The notes under the pieces were generated by a model. The model made no database searches, had not been told where the DNA came from, and saw only the letters and a list, made by a program, of their open reading frames with translations. The position numbers were made by a program, and so were the translations under genes. A DNA stretch of 64,000 nucleotides from UBA6055 sp965214085 (lineage in GTDB: Bacteria; Chloroflexota; Anaerolineae; Aggregatilineales; Phototrophicaceae), in NCBI GenBank assembly GCA_965214085.1, contig OZ243937.1, positions 744,001 to 808,000 of the forward strand, written 5' to 3'. This document shows, one piece after another, positions 17,139-26,711 of this stretch; position 1 is the stretch's first letter; each line of letters opens with the position of its first letter.

Positions 17139-18281
17139 CTAGCCGGGCGCGCGCATGACAGCCTCGTAGACGGCGGCGGTCTCCTGGGCGGTCTTGCGCC
17201 AGGAATAGTTGCTGGCAAGCGCCAAACCCTGGTTAATCATGGCATCGCGCAGCGGCTGCTGAATCAACAGGGCGATGATGGCGCCGGCCATCTCCCGCGC
17301 ATTATTGACGATATAAGCGGCATCTTCCAGTACTTCTTCGAAGACGATGGCGTTGGATGTGACCACTGGCGTCCCCGCAGCCATGGCCTCCAGCGCCATC
17401 AAGCCGAAACCTTCGTAGAGGCTGGGGAAAACAAAGACATCGGCCAGGCGGTAGAGCGCGGGTTTGTCGGCTTCGTCGACGAAACCGATCCAGCGCAGAT
17501 AGTCCTGGATATTCAGTTGGCGGCTGTATTTGCGCAGGTCGGGGAACAGCCGGTCGTCATAGCGCGGTTCACGCCCGGCGATGACCAGCGGAAAGGCGTC
17601 GCCATCAGCCTCGCCGACGTAGGTATAGGCGAGCATGAGCGTGTTGACTTGCTTGCGCCAGTCGAAGCCGCCGAGGTAAAGCGCGAATTGCTCGGGCAGG
17701 TCATATTTCTGGCGCACTTCCTGGTCGCGCTCGGCGCCGACGCGCGGGTGAAAGCGGTCGTCGGGCGCCAGGTAGGTCACCGTGATTTGCGGCTCGGGAA
17801 TGTTGAGTTGGTCTTCAATGTCTACCTTGGCGGTCTCGCTGATGGTGATGATGTGGTTGCTGCCGCGGGCGGCCGCGCTGACCAGCGAGGTGTAGAGGCT
17901 GGTGAAGAAGCCTTGGCTGTAGACCGGGTAGAGCAGCGGGATGACGTCCAGGACGGTAGTCACCAGCCTGATGGGGCAGGACATGGGCGTACCCCAGTAG
18001 GGCACGTGGGCGATATCGGCATTGATGGCGCGGGCAAGCCGGGGGAAGGTACGCTGCTCGAATATGACTTTTCCCAGTTTGCCCGAGCGTTCGCGCCGGC
18101 CGCTTTCCACCGCGCGGATGCCTTCAGGCAGGTCCGGCGGCTTGCGCAGGCGCGGCGGCAGGATGAGCGAGAATTGCATGTCGGGCGCGACTTTGGGCAG
18201 ATTCACCAGCAAGTGGCGCAGGTACTGGCCGCTGCCGGTGGATTCCTGGTCATAGAACCAGCCATTTAAGGCGATGTGCAC
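17139..18281 (-). CDS. Glycosyltransferase family 4 (GT-B)
   Basis: 380 residues from GTG 18281 (VHIALNGWFYDQESTG), with GGAGG 5 nt upstream; the longer ORF to 18572 would run into the epimerase gene and is rejected. The N-terminal lobe has the GxGxY-type loop (STGSGQYLRHL), the C-terminal lobe the donor-binding region (FVFPSLYEGFGLMALEAMA) with the E-x7-E motif. It should transfer a sugar from a nucleotide donor to a glycan or lipid acceptor in the cytoplasm. The epimerase just upstream may supply its donor; both point to cell-surface polysaccharide synthesis. Confidence 0.9.
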   Translation of the reverse strand: MHIALNGWFYDQESTGSGQYLRHLLVNLPKVAPDMQFSLILPPRLRKPPDLPEGIRAVESGRRERSGKLGKVIFEQRTFPRLARAINADIAHVPYWGTPMSCPIRLVTTVLDVIPLLYPVYSQGFFTSLYTSLVSAAARGSNHIITISETAKVDIEDQLNIPEPQITVTYLAPDDRFHPRVGAERDQEVRQKYDLPEQFALYLGGFDWRKQVNTLMLAYTYVGEADGDAFPLVIAGREPRYDDRLFPDLRKYSRQLNIQDYLRWIGFVDEADKPALYRLADVFVFPSLYEGFGLMALEAMAAGTPVVTSNAIVFEEVLEDAAYIVNNAREMAGAIIALLIQQPLRDAMINQGLALASNYSWRKTAQETAAVYEAVMRAPG

Positions 18282-18324
18282 GGCGGCCTCCGATCCCGCG
18301 ACGCAGCATTGTTTCAACGTCGCT

Positions 18325-19311
18325 TCAAGCGGGGGCTGTATACATCTCCGTCTGAAGATGAGCGATGATTTGGCCGATGGTGTCGTCGAGCGGCGTAGAG
18401 GGCTGCCAGCCGATGGCACGGCCGATCTTGTCGATGCTGGGCACGCGCCGGCGAAAGTCCTCGAAGCCAGGTTGCTCATACGCTTGCTCGTAAGGCACAA
18501 GCTCGATTTGCGAGGCGCTGTCGGCGCGGTCGCGAACGCGTTGAGCCAAGCCCAGGATGCTGGTTTCTTCATCGCTGCCGATATTGTAGAGTTCGCCGAT
18601 GGTATCCTCGGCTTCGGCCAAGCCCTGGATGGCCGCTACCACATCGTAGACATTAGCGAAGCAACGCTGCTGCTGCCCATCGCCGTAGACCTGGATGGGC
18701 TCATTAGCCAGCGCCCAGCGCACGAAGCGCGGCAGGACCATGCCATACTGCCCGACCTGGCGCGGGCCGACAGTATTAAAGAGGCGAAAGAGCGTAATCG
18801 GCAGGCCGATCTCGGCATGATAGGCGAAAGCCAGAAATTCATCGACAGCTTTGGACGCGGCGTAGCTCCAGCGGCTGCGCAGGGTGGGGCCGGAGAGGGT
18901 GTCATCGTCTTCGCGGAAGGGGAATTTGACGCCTTTGCCATATACCTCGGAGGTCGACGCGATCAATACGCGGCGACGATAGCGGCTGGCTGTTTTGAGT
19001 ATCGTTTCCGTGCCGCCGATATTGACTTCAATGGTATTGATGGGCCGGTCGATGATGTTGCGCACGCCGACGGCGGCCGCCAAATGGAATATGATGTCGC
19101 ATTCACTGACGAGGCGGTCTATCACGTGGATGTTGCGGATGTCTTCCACGGCGTAGCTGAAATCAGGATTGGCGGCCAGATGCTCGATATTGGCCAGGCG
19201 GCCCGTGCTCAGGTTGTCGATGACGGTGACCTGGTAGCCGCTGGCGAGCAGCCGTTCGGACAGGTGGCTGCCGATAAAACCTGCGCCACCGGTGATTAAA
19301 GCACGGATCAT
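18325..19311 (-). CDS. NAD-dependent sugar epimerase/dehydratase (extended SDR)
   Basis: 328 residues from ATG 19311 (MIRALITGGAGFIGSH) with AGGAAG upstream. The Rossmann motif GGAGFIG and catalytic Y150-x3-K154 (YAASK) with the preceding STSEVYG mark an extended SDR acting on a nucleotide sugar. The best guess is the UDP-glucuronate decarboxylase/UDP-glucose 4-epimerase branch, from HLAAAVGVRNIIDRP and RLFNTVGPRQ. It is 43 nt upstream of the glycosyltransferase gene on the same strand, consistent with donor-sugar supply. Confidence 0.88.
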   Translation of the reverse strand: MIRALITGGAGFIGSHLSERLLASGYQVTVIDNLSTGRLANIEHLAANPDFSYAVEDIRNIHVIDRLVSECDIIFHLAAAVGVRNIIDRPINTIEVNIGGTETILKTASRYRRRVLIASTSEVYGKGVKFPFREDDDTLSGPTLRSRWSYAASKAVDEFLAFAYHAEIGLPITLFRLFNTVGPRQVGQYGMVLPRFVRWALANEPIQVYGDGQQQRCFANVYDVVAAIQGLAEAEDTIGELYNIGSDEETSILGLAQRVRDRADSASQIELVPYEQAYEQPGFEDFRRRVPSIDKIGRAIGWQPSTPLDDTIGQIIAHLQTEMYTAPA

Positions 19312-19380
19312 AGGTCTTCCTCTCTCAATCACGATACTGAACCTACAAGAAGATTTTACACGTTAAAGTCGATTCTTACG

Positions 19381-20187
19381 TTACCGACGCCGGCGAGACT
19401 GCGCCAAGTAGAGCAGCGCCACGGTCTCGCGCGTAATTTCACCGTCAAACTGCGAATGGATGCTGGCTTCGATGGCGGAAAAGAGCTGTCGACGGACACT
19501 CGCTTCGAGAGCGCGATGGTCGGAGAAGGTATCAAGCAGTTCGATATAAGCCGCCGCGCGATACTTGGTCGCAGTGTAGTGCTTGCGAATCGCGAGCCGG
19601 TCAAACAAACCGCTGGCGGGAATCAGCTCGTCGTATTCAGTGGCGACCGCGTCGGGCTGCTGCGGCGGCTGGTATCGGCGCGACAGCTCGGGCGCTACTT
19701 CCCGATAGACTTGCTGCACAGCATCAACGAAGGCGCGGCTGCAATCGGTGACGACCGGCCGATGCCAGAAGAGCGCCAGCGTTCCGCCCGGCTTTAAGAG
19801 CCGATGGGCTTTGATAAAGCGTGTCGCTGGGTCAAGCCAATGGAAGGCGGTTGCCGAAAGCACCAGTTCATAGCGGGCGGGATCCAGGTTGACCCTGTCG
19901 AAGTCCGCCTGAATCACCTGCGCCTTGGGATAGGGCGCCAACTTCTCCCGGGCGACCTTGGCCAGCTCCGCGCCCAATTCGATGCAATCGAGGGCGTAGC
20001 CGCGCTGCGCCAGTGGCAGGGTCGCTTGGCCGCTGCCGCAGCCGATTTCGAGTATCCGCGCGCCGGCTGACAAATTGGCGTAAGCGGCGATGTCGTCAAA
20101 GAGGGCTGACGGATAACCCGGGCGGGCGCGGTCATAAAGCCGGGCGATCTGATCGTAGGCTTGTCGGCGCGATTGATTCTCGGACAT
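19381..20187 (-). CDS. Class I SAM-dependent methyltransferase
   Basis: 268 residues. Motif I is ILEIGCGSGQATLPL, preceded by YDRARPGYP and followed by AFHWLDPATRF and LLKPGGTLALF, the usual order in small-molecule methyltransferases of the UbiE/BioC-like group. There is no hint of the acceptor. It starts 10 nt after the lipocalin-like gene's stop on the same strand, so these probably share a transcript. Confidence 0.85.
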   Translation of the reverse strand: MSENQSRRQAYDQIARLYDRARPGYPSALFDDIAAYANLSAGARILEIGCGSGQATLPLAQRGYALDCIELGAELAKVAREKLAPYPKAQVIQADFDRVNLDPARYELVLSATAFHWLDPATRFIKAHRLLKPGGTLALFWHRPVVTDCSRAFVDAVQQVYREVAPELSRRYQPPQQPDAVATEYDELIPASGLFDRLAIRKHYTATKYRAAAYIELLDTFSDHRALEASVRRQLFSAIEASIHSQFDGEITRETVALLYLAQSRRRR

Positions 20188-20197
20188 CGTGGCTTGC

Positions 20198-21352
20198 TCA
20201 AAAGCGATTTTGCATGGTGGTGGCGTAGCCGGTTAGCTCCGCGTAGCCGTAACCGGATTTGTCGCCGCCCACGCTTACGGCGCCTTCCCAGTATATGATG
20301 CCCCCGCCATGCAATTCCTGATCCGCCATCAGTGGCGTGACGGTTACGCGGAATCCGCCCGGCCCGCTGATGGTAATATCCCAGCCGGCGGGATAGTCGG
20401 CGTCGCTGTGGGGGCTGCGCCAGGCGTCGTCGACGGCGATGTGGATTTCTTCGGCGCTGAGCTGGCGCGTACTGCCGTCGGGTTGGATCAGCAGGCCGCC
20501 GAAAGCAGGCTCGATGCCGCCGTCGTTCAGGCGTATCTGCCCCGCCATGAGCTCGCTGTCATCGTCAAAAATTAGTCCGAACCAGTCCCAGCCGCGGGCA
20601 TTTTCACCCAGGGCCGAGGTGCTGAATTCGTGATCCATCCAGGTATTGCCTTCTACGTTGAAGACCTCAGCGCCGATGCTGATTCTCCCGCTGGTCAGCA
20701 GGCGGCTCAGGCTGTAATAGTAGCTGGCGTTGCCGATTTGCGCGCTCTTGGGGCTGAGGCCGCGGTCGCCCTGCAAAGCCGGCGGCTTGACTTGTCTCAG
20801 CTGCAAATCGATGGCGAAGTCCGCGCTGGCGGCACTGATGCGTGTATGCGTGGCCGCGTCATCCTGTGCCTGGACCTGCCAATCTTCCAGCCAGACGCGA
20901 TAGCTCGGCTCGGCAGTCGCGCCGGCCAATCCCGCACCGCCACGTGCGTAGCGGACATCGTGATAGAAGTCGCCGCTGCCGATATCGCTAAGGGTGAAAT
21001 GCGCCATATAGATGTCCTTGGCGCGGAATTCGGACGCTGTGCGGGTGGCTGTTGGCGACAGGGCGCGGCGGAAGATCGTGAATTGAAAACCGAAGCGGCG
21101 TCCCTTGGCTGTGGCCAAATTGCCGGTGTAATACCACCACTCGGTTTGGAAGGAGCGGTGGGCGCCGTGATCGCGCGGGAACTGCCAATCCCAGGGGTCA
21201 ATGGCGCGGGCGAAGCCGCTGATGTCCGCCGGCGCCGCCAAGATTTGCGTGTGAGCGCCCAAAGCATTACCCTCGGCGGGTTCAATCAGGCTGATGCCGA
21301 AGAGGAGAATAAGCCCAATGACGAGCAGAGAAGTTGCGATGCGCCAGTTCAC
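20198..21352 (-). CDS. Secreted lipocalin-like protein of the CrtC/AttH family
   Basis: 384 residues from GTG 21352 with an N-terminal hydrophobic segment (LLVIGLILLFGISLIEPA), a signal peptide or anchor. The mature part shows the CrtC/AttH signature: DHGAHRSFQTEWWYYTGNL, YMAHFTLSD, NTWMDHEFS and WDWFGLIFDD. These two-barrel lipocalin-like proteins include carotenoid 1,2-hydratases and partners of LolC/FtsX-type ABC exporters. No carotenoid genes or such exporter are near, so a lipid-handling envelope role is only inferred. No clear RBS was seen. Confidence 0.8.
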   Translation of the reverse strand: MNWRIATSLLVIGLILLFGISLIEPAEGNALGAHTQILAAPADISGFARAIDPWDWQFPRDHGAHRSFQTEWWYYTGNLATAKGRRFGFQFTIFRRALSPTATRTASEFRAKDIYMAHFTLSDIGSGDFYHDVRYARGGAGLAGATAEPSYRVWLEDWQVQAQDDAATHTRISAASADFAIDLQLRQVKPPALQGDRGLSPKSAQIGNASYYYSLSRLLTSGRISIGAEVFNVEGNTWMDHEFSTSALGENARGWDWFGLIFDDDSELMAGQIRLNDGGIEPAFGGLLIQPDGSTRQLSAEEIHIAVDDAWRSPHSDADYPAGWDITISGPGGFRVTVTPLMADQELHGGGIIYWEGAVSVGGDKSGYGYAELTGYATTMQNRF

Positions 21353-21390
21353 TGGGACGCGCCTTGGCTGATGTGCATCCGCGGCCGCTG

Positions 21391-22644
21391 TCAGGATGTT
21401 TGCGCCAAGCCGGCGCTATCGAGGACGGCGTGGAGCAGCACGTTGGTAACGGCTTCCAGGTCTGCGGGTTCGGCGCTTTCCGATTCGTGGTGGCTGATGC
21501 CGTCCTTGCAGGGCGCGAAGAGCATGGCGGTTGGCGCGCGCTTGGCGACATAACAGGCGTCATGACCGGCGCCGGATGTAATAAATTGATGCGTGACGCC
21601 CAGTTTTTCGCTGGCGCGCTTGACCGCGGCCACGCAGCCTGCGTCAAAAGCGACGGGCGCAGTGTCGGATATTTGCTCCAGCGAGAGTTGCAGGCCGATA
21701 TCGGCGGCGACTTCGGCACAGACCCCGCGCAGAGCGGCATCCATGGCGTCGAGCGTATCGGCAGAAGGGTGGCGCAAGTCGACCGTGAAGCTGGCCGCGC
21801 CCGGAATGACATTGCGCGAGCCGGGCCCGACCTCGACTTGGCTGCCGACAGTGCCGCGCGCCAGGGGAGCGTGTTCGTAGGCGATATCGTCGACCGCCTG
21901 CACCACCCGCGCCATGCCCAGCAGGGCGTTGCGCCGGCCCGTCATGGGCGTTGAGCCGGTGTGTGAGGCGAAGCCCTCCAGCGAGATATCATACCAGCGG
22001 AAGCCCTGCGCAGCGTTCACCACGCCGACGGCGATGCCGGCCGAGTCCAGGATAGGTCCCTGCTCGATATGGCATTCGAAGAAAGCGGAGAATTCGTGGT
22101 CGCGCAGGGCAGCCTCGCCGTGATAGCCGATGCGCTTGAGCTCGTCGATCAGCGCGGCGCCGCTGTCGATCGCTTTGCGGGATTGCGCCCAGTCCAGGTC
22201 AAAGACGCCGCCGTAGACGCCCGAAGCCAGCATCGAAGGGGCGAAACGAGCGCCTTCTTCGTTGGTCCAGTTGACCACTTCCAGCGGCGCGGCGGTCCTG
22301 ATGCCCTGGTCGTTTAACGTGCGGATGACCTCCAGGCCGGCCAGGACGCCGAATACGCCGTCGAAGCGGCCGCCGAAGGGTTGGGTATCGAGGTGGCTGC
22401 CCATGCCCACCGGCGCGCGTCCGGCATCGGACCCGGCGCGCAAGGCGAACATATCGCCCATCTCATCGATGGTCAGGGACAGGCCCGCATCTGCGCACCA
22501 GCGGGCGAAGAGATCGCGGGCCGCTTTATCCTCATCGCTTAGCGTGAGTCGATGACTGCCGCCATTTGCGGTAGCGCCAATCCGCGCCATCTCCATGATG
22601 CTGCGCCACAGACGGTCGCCGTCCACGCGCAAATGATCGGTCAT
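21391..22644 (-). CDS. M20-type amidase/carbamoylase (N-carbamoyl amino acid hydrolase-like)
   Basis: 417 residues. Metal-binding residues of the hydantoinase/carbamoylase branch are seen in GSH84LD86TQPFGGRFD95G and NWTNEE130GARF; ECHIEQGPILD and GSRNVIPG are family hallmarks. Members hydrolyse N-carbamoyl-L-amino acids, allantoate or beta-ureidopropionate, releasing ammonia and CO2. Which of these is used cannot be told here. GGGAG precedes the ATG. It is 38 nt upstream of the lipocalin-like gene. Confidence 0.9.
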   Translation of the reverse strand: MTDHLRVDGDRLWRSIMEMARIGATANGGSHRLTLSDEDKAARDLFARWCADAGLSLTIDEMGDMFALRAGSDAGRAPVGMGSHLDTQPFGGRFDGVFGVLAGLEVIRTLNDQGIRTAAPLEVVNWTNEEGARFAPSMLASGVYGGVFDLDWAQSRKAIDSGAALIDELKRIGYHGEAALRDHEFSAFFECHIEQGPILDSAGIAVGVVNAAQGFRWYDISLEGFASHTGSTPMTGRRNALLGMARVVQAVDDIAYEHAPLARGTVGSQVEVGPGSRNVIPGAASFTVDLRHPSADTLDAMDAALRGVCAEVAADIGLQLSLEQISDTAPVAFDAGCVAAVKRASEKLGVTHQFITSGAGHDACYVAKRAPTAMLFAPCKDGISHHESESAEPADLEAVTNVLLHAVLDSAGLAQTS

Positions 22645-22658
22645 CGCTGTTCTCCCGC

Positions 22659-22683
22659 GGGCGACCAGATAGGTCGTCCTTAC
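22659..22683. repeat. Diverged REP-like palindrome
   Basis: GGGCGACCAGATAGGTCGTC followed by CTTAC and then AATTTT. It is a decayed copy of the palindrome family, here in the 60-bp gap between the amidase and sulfatase genes. Confidence 0.6.
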
Positions 22684-22704
22684 AATTTTCGCTTCCGCGC
22701 GGCC

Positions 22705-24042
22705 TCATCCATCATTCAGGATCGGGTCGTTGGCACGCGCCCCTCTGTCGCGCAGGCTCTTCCGCAAGCGCTGCGCCAGCGCTTCGTAGCCGGGATGGTC
22801 AAAGAGGTTGACCCGCTCGTAGGGATCGGCGCCCAGGTCAAAGAGCTGCCAGGTAACCTCGCCGTCAACGACCGTCTGGATCAGCTTGTTGCGCTCGTCT
22901 TTGATGCTGCGCTGATAGGGCTGGCTTTGCGGATGGCCGAAGACACTCTGATAGGCGGAGAAAATCTGGCGCCGGTGCATGTAGGTAACGCCGTTGAGCA
23001 GGGCGGTAAGGCTGTGCCCGGCGCTGCTTTCGGGCACGGGGACGCCGGCAATTTCCAGCAGGGTCGGGTACAGATCCAGCAGGTAGAGCAAGGCGCTGTT
23101 ACGCAAGCCGCGGGGTATGCCGGGTCCGCGCATGATGAGCGGGATGCGCATGCTGTGGTCATAGAGATTCTGCTTGCCCATGAGCCCGTGCTGGCCCACG
23201 CCCAGGCCGTGGTCAGACGTGTAGATGACGATGGTGTTTTCGCTCAAACCGCGCGCGTCCAGCGTATCGAGGATGCGCCCGATATCCATGTCCATGTGTG
23301 AGATCATGCCGTAATAATCGGCGATATGGCGCTTGATTTCGTCTTCGCCGCGCGGATAGCCGGCCAGCAGCTCGTCGCGGATGTCGCTGATGCCGATGTC
23401 AAAGGGGTGCTCGGGCAAGAAGTTGGGCGGCAGCTCGATTTCCTCCGGATCATACATGGTATCAAAAGGGGCCGGCGGCGTGCGCGGATCATGCGGCGAT
23501 GTGAAAGCGATATAAGCGAAGAAAGGCTGCTCGTCATCGGCGCCGCGCTTATTGAGGAAGTCGATCATTTCGTCAGTGAAGACGGTGGTGGCATGGCCAT
23601 CGGCGAGATAGGTCTCTTCGGGCGGATAAGCGCCGGCGGGGTCGAAGTCGTTGACAGGCATGGCAAATTGATCGTTCATGCCGCCGAAGAAGACTTTGCC
23701 GCTTTCGCCAAAACAGCGGGCGTAGCTGCCGCGCCGATTGTGCCACTTGCCCGTGCCGAAGGTGGTATAGCCGTTCTGTTGCAGCAATTCGGGCAGCAGC
23801 GGCGCGTCATCGGGCAGTGGGTCGGGCGTATCAAAGAGGCCGCGGCCCGTCATCAACATGCCGCGGCTGGGCATGCAGACGGCGCCAGAGGTCGAGCCCA
23901 TGATATGCGCCTGGGTGAAGCAGAGGCCATCGGCAATCATCTTGTCGAACACGGGCGTGCGGACCGCCTCGCTACCCAGCGCGCCCAGGGCGGAGTGGCG
24001 GTGGTCATCGGCGATCATAAAGAGGAAATTGGGTCTGGTCAT
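22705..24042 (-). CDS. Sulfatase (formylglycine-dependent)
   Basis: 445 residues. It opens with the metal-binding NFLFMIADDHR (Asp12, Asp13) and contains the C56-M-P-S-R60 motif whose cysteine is converted to formylglycine; GTGKWH and TSDHGLGVGQHG supply further active-site residues. No signal peptide is visible, so it is cytoplasmic or exported by another route. Substrates are probably sulfated sugars or small sulfate esters. No dedicated formylglycine-generating enzyme lies in the window. Confidence 0.92.
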   Translation of the reverse strand: MTRPNFLFMIADDHRHSALGALGSEAVRTPVFDKMIADGLCFTQAHIMGSTSGAVCMPSRGMLMTGRGLFDTPDPLPDDAPLLPELLQQNGYTTFGTGKWHNRRGSYARCFGESGKVFFGGMNDQFAMPVNDFDPAGAYPPEETYLADGHATTVFTDEMIDFLNKRGADDEQPFFAYIAFTSPHDPRTPPAPFDTMYDPEEIELPPNFLPEHPFDIGISDIRDELLAGYPRGEDEIKRHIADYYGMISHMDMDIGRILDTLDARGLSENTIVIYTSDHGLGVGQHGLMGKQNLYDHSMRIPLIMRGPGIPRGLRNSALLYLLDLYPTLLEIAGVPVPESSAGHSLTALLNGVTYMHRRQIFSAYQSVFGHPQSQPYQRSIKDERNKLIQTVVDGEVTWQLFDLGADPYERVNLFDHPGYEALAQRLRKSLRDRGARANDPILNDG

Positions 24043-24184
24043 GCTGCCTGCCTTTTGCCGCTAGTTTCTACAAACATGATACTGTCTGCTACCTGGGCTG
24101 GCAAGCGCTTGCGCGTCATCATAATTTAAGAATTCTGTGCTATGCTTGGCGCATGACACACGATATAGCTTGCAGGTGATACGC

Positions 24185-25240
24185 ATGATTCGTTTTCTAA
24201 TTCTCGCGCTGCTCTTAATTTCTGCGCTGGCGCCGGCGGCCGCGCAATCGCCAGAAGCCGCCTTGACGCTGCAGCATGATGGCGGCGTCGTCACTGCTTC
24301 CTGGAGCGCCGACGAAACGCGGATTCTCAGCGCGACCGAGCGGGGGCAAGTGCAGGTCTGGTCGGCGCAAGACGGCGAACTGCTGCTAGAGATTTCCCAT
24401 GGCGGCAACCCGGTCACACACGCGATCTGGCTGCAAGACGGCGCGGCGATTCTTTCCGCCGATGAAAGCGGATTGGTGCTGCTGAGCGCTGCGGTGGATG
24501 GCGCGCTGCAGTTGAGCTGGCAGCTTGATGGCATGCCGATTGCCTTGAGGCCGAACGCGGCGCAGACCGCCCTGCTGACGATGACGCGCGAGGGGCTGGG
24601 CGCGATTCTGTCGCTGAGCGATGGAGATCGCCTATTCGATTTCGCGGCGCCGGTCGCGGTCAGCGGCGCGGAATACAGCGCTGACGAAAGCCAGGCCCGC
24701 GCCTGGACTGAAGAAGGGCGGGTTTACGCCTGGGATGTCGCCAGCGGCGACGAGCTAAGCTACGACTTGCCGGGCCGCGGCATGCTGCTTGGCTTGGCTT
24801 GGAGCGCGGATGACAGCCGGCTGCTGGCTTGGTATACCAGCGGGACGGTCAACGTATATAAGACGGAAGAGGCGGGCGTCAGCGGGCGCGCCATCAGCGG
24901 CGTACGCCACAACAGCTTCGTGCAGCGGGCCATCTGGTCGAGCGACGAGTCGCTGGTGATGTCTTGGGCGGGCGATGATACGGTGCATATCTGGGCGGTG
25001 GCCGGCGGCCGTTCGCAGCAGGTCTTCCGCCACGAGGACTGGGTCATCGGCGCGCGCTGGGATCCGGCCGAGACGCGTGTGCTCTCCTGGTCGCATATTT
25101 ACGTGTATTTGTGGGATAGCGAGACGCAGTGGCAGCGCTTGGCTCATCGCAATTTGGTGCGTGGCGCCGTATGGAATAGCGAGGCGACGCAAGTCTTGTC
25201 CTGGTCTTGGGATGGGACAGCCCGTGTTTGGGAGCTTTGA
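24185..25240 (+). CDS. Secreted WD40-repeat protein
   Basis: 351 residues from ATG 24185 (MIRFLILALLLISALAPAAA), a clear signal peptide cleaved near AAAQS; an earlier in-frame start at 24137 is less likely. Seven or so repeats of about 42 residues share a core such as ASWSADETRILS, AIWSSDESLVMSW and AVWNSEATQVLSWSWDG, forming a beta-propeller. It is a binding platform with no catalytic motif, located outside the membrane. It is convergent with the PAP2-like gene (7-nt gap). Confidence 0.85.
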   Translation: MIRFLILALLLISALAPAAAQSPEAALTLQHDGGVVTASWSADETRILSATERGQVQVWSAQDGELLLEISHGGNPVTHAIWLQDGAAILSADESGLVLLSAAVDGALQLSWQLDGMPIALRPNAAQTALLTMTREGLGAILSLSDGDRLFDFAAPVAVSGAEYSADESQARAWTEEGRVYAWDVASGDELSYDLPGRGMLLGLAWSADDSRLLAWYTSGTVNVYKTEEAGVSGRAISGVRHNSFVQRAIWSSDESLVMSWAGDDTVHIWAVAGGRSQQVFRHEDWVIGARWDPAETRVLSWSHIYVYLWDSETQWQRLAHRNLVRGAVWNSEATQVLSWSWDGTARVWEL

Positions 25241-25247
25241 CGCGGGG

Positions 25248-25889
25248 CTAGATACCCAGCCCAGCAGCGGCGACAACCAGCAAGGGCGTGAGTACGCCGA
25301 TTAAGACGCCCACCATGATTTGCAGCGTCGTGTGCCGCCGCAGCACCAGGCGCGCCAACACCACAAGCAGCAGCGCCGGTATTAATAGCAGCCCCTGGGC
25401 AAAGCCAAACAATAGCGATGTGGCGGCGATGACGCTGGACATAGCCATGGCGTGCAGGCTGACTTTCATATAGAACGTGGCCGCCAGCATGATGGTCAAT
25501 TCAACGATGCTGACCAGCACAACTAGCAGCAAAACGGGCTCGGCATCGTACCGCAGGTAGACGAGGCCAGTCAGGATGCCGGCGACAATAGCGATGGAGT
25601 AGGGGATGTAGCGTTCCTTGCTTTCGCGCATGTGCATATCGCTGATTTTGCCGTTGCGCACTTCGTAGGCGACGAAGAGCATGGGCGCGACGCAAATGGA
25701 CAGCACAAATAAAGATGCCAAGGCAATGGCGCTGCTGCGGTTGGTCGCGCGCAGGATCGAGATGGCGTACACCCAGACAGCCCAGACCACAGGCGGGCTG
25801 AGCAGCAGCGAAACGGCATGCGCCCAGAGCTTGTCTTCGCCTTGCACCCGGTGACGGATCGCTGCGGGCAGCGGCAGACGGATGTCCAT
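25248..25889 (-). CDS. PAP2-like membrane phosphatase
   Basis: 213 residues from ATG 25889 (MDIRLPLPAAIRHRVQ), with about six hydrophobic helices. Degenerate PAP2 motifs are seen in order: KISDMHMRESKERYIPY, KVSLHAM (in place of PSGH) and RLVLRRHTTLQIMVG (in place of SRxxxxxHxxxD). Members dephosphorylate lipids such as phosphatidate or undecaprenyl pyrophosphate at the membrane. The motifs are those of a divergent bacterial branch, so activity is likely but not certain. The RBS is weak, and GTG/TTG starts further upstream remain possible. Confidence 0.65.
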   Translation of the reverse strand: MDIRLPLPAAIRHRVQGEDKLWAHAVSLLLSPPVVWAVWVYAISILRATNRSSAIALASLFVLSICVAPMLFVAYEVRNGKISDMHMRESKERYIPYSIAIVAGILTGLVYLRYDAEPVLLLVVLVSIVELTIMLAATFYMKVSLHAMAMSSVIAATSLLFGFAQGLLLIPALLLVVLARLVLRRHTTLQIMVGVLIGVLTPLLVVAAAGLGI

Positions 25890-25968
25890 AAGTTCAACTC
25901 TTGTCGCGATTCTGAACACTCATTATAACAGTCTATCGGCGGAAGTCGCCAAGAGTATGCTGAGAAGG

Positions 25969-26162
25969 GGTAGTGTATCGAATTCTGTTGAAATTCAATT
26001 TCACCACAAAGACACAAAGGCACAAAGCACACAAAGAATATGGCATATCTCGATTAAGTTTCACGGTGCTCTCGCAGGGCAATCGCATCAATATCCATAA
26101 ATGACGAATTTATTATCAAACTAACAAATTGTAGGGGCGAGCCTTGGCTCGCCCATGAAATC
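25969..26162 (+). repeat. 194-bp dispersed repeat, copy 1
   Basis: Identical to 36073-36266 except for two substitutions, same orientation. It contains, in order, a CACAAAGACACAAAGGC-type micro-repeat, a GGGCAATCGCATCAA module and the palindrome GGGCGAGCCTTGGCTCGCCC (26135-26154). The lack of decay shows a recent duplication or gene conversion. No ORF of note. Confidence 0.95.
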
Positions 26163-26628
26163 TGGCAGAAAATCACCTTTTCATTGAGTCCTATATTGAC
26201 ATATTTTCGGATATATCTCGGAGTTCTTGGCGCCTTAGTGTTGAGATAAGTTGATGCGATTGCCCTAGCATTTCTCGGTGTCCTCGATGGTATATATCTG
26301 TATCAACCGAAAAGGATACATTTCCTGAGAAGGACAGGGCAATCGCATTAAAATGAATCTGAGAACGATGACCCTTATACGAACTTAAATCTAAGCACAG
26401 AGATACAGAAGTAGTTCCAAGTTATTCATGCGAATTTTGCCAAAGCAACGATCTGTAGGGGCGACAGCCCGCAACCACGAGTCGCAGCGGAAGCGGGCGA
26501 CCAGATTGGTCGCCTCTACATTTTCCAGATCGATGTGACAATCGCCAACAAAAGACATTAATCTCTGCGTCCTCTGTGTTCTCTGTGGTTTTAATTTTTG
26601 ATGCGATGGTCCTGAAATACCAAAATGC
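26163..26628. other. Gene-free stretch built of repeat modules
   Basis: No supported gene. It holds two GGGCAATCGCAT-type modules (about 26254-26270 reversed, and 26334-26350), an AACTTAAATCTAAG stretch shared with 37877-37890, the 111-bp repeat at 26410-26520 and a reversed CTCTGTG/TTTTGATGCGAT module at about 26565-26605, also seen at about 51585-51625. Confidence 0.6.
26410..26520 (+). repeat. 111-bp inverted repeat, left copy
   Basis: It matches the reverse complement of 28630-28740 along its whole length with scattered differences (shared cores CTGTAGGGGCGACAGCCCG and GCGGGCGACCAGATTGGTCG). The two copies face each other around the secreted FN3 protein gene. Each contains the REP-like palindrome at its gene-proximal end. 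Confidence 0.85.
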
Positions 26629-26656
26629 TTGACAAGCAATCGGGTTGATATATTCT
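26629..26656 (+). promoter_or_regulatory. Sigma-70-type promoter for the FN3 protein gene
   Basis: TTGACA (26629-26634), 16-nt spacer, TATTCT (26651-26656), in an AT-rich patch 55 nt before the ATG. It lies between the left inverted repeat and the gene, so it belongs to the flanked unit. Confidence 0.55.
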
Positions 26657-26711
26657 ATTTATATAGGCACGTAAGTTCTCCTCCGCAGCGCATATTCAAA
26701 GGTAACGTATC

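Noticed and set aside
18274..19299. 341-codon open frame on the plus strand
   Set aside because: Antisense to the sugar epimerase gene with its Rossmann and YxxxK motifs; no recognisable protein.
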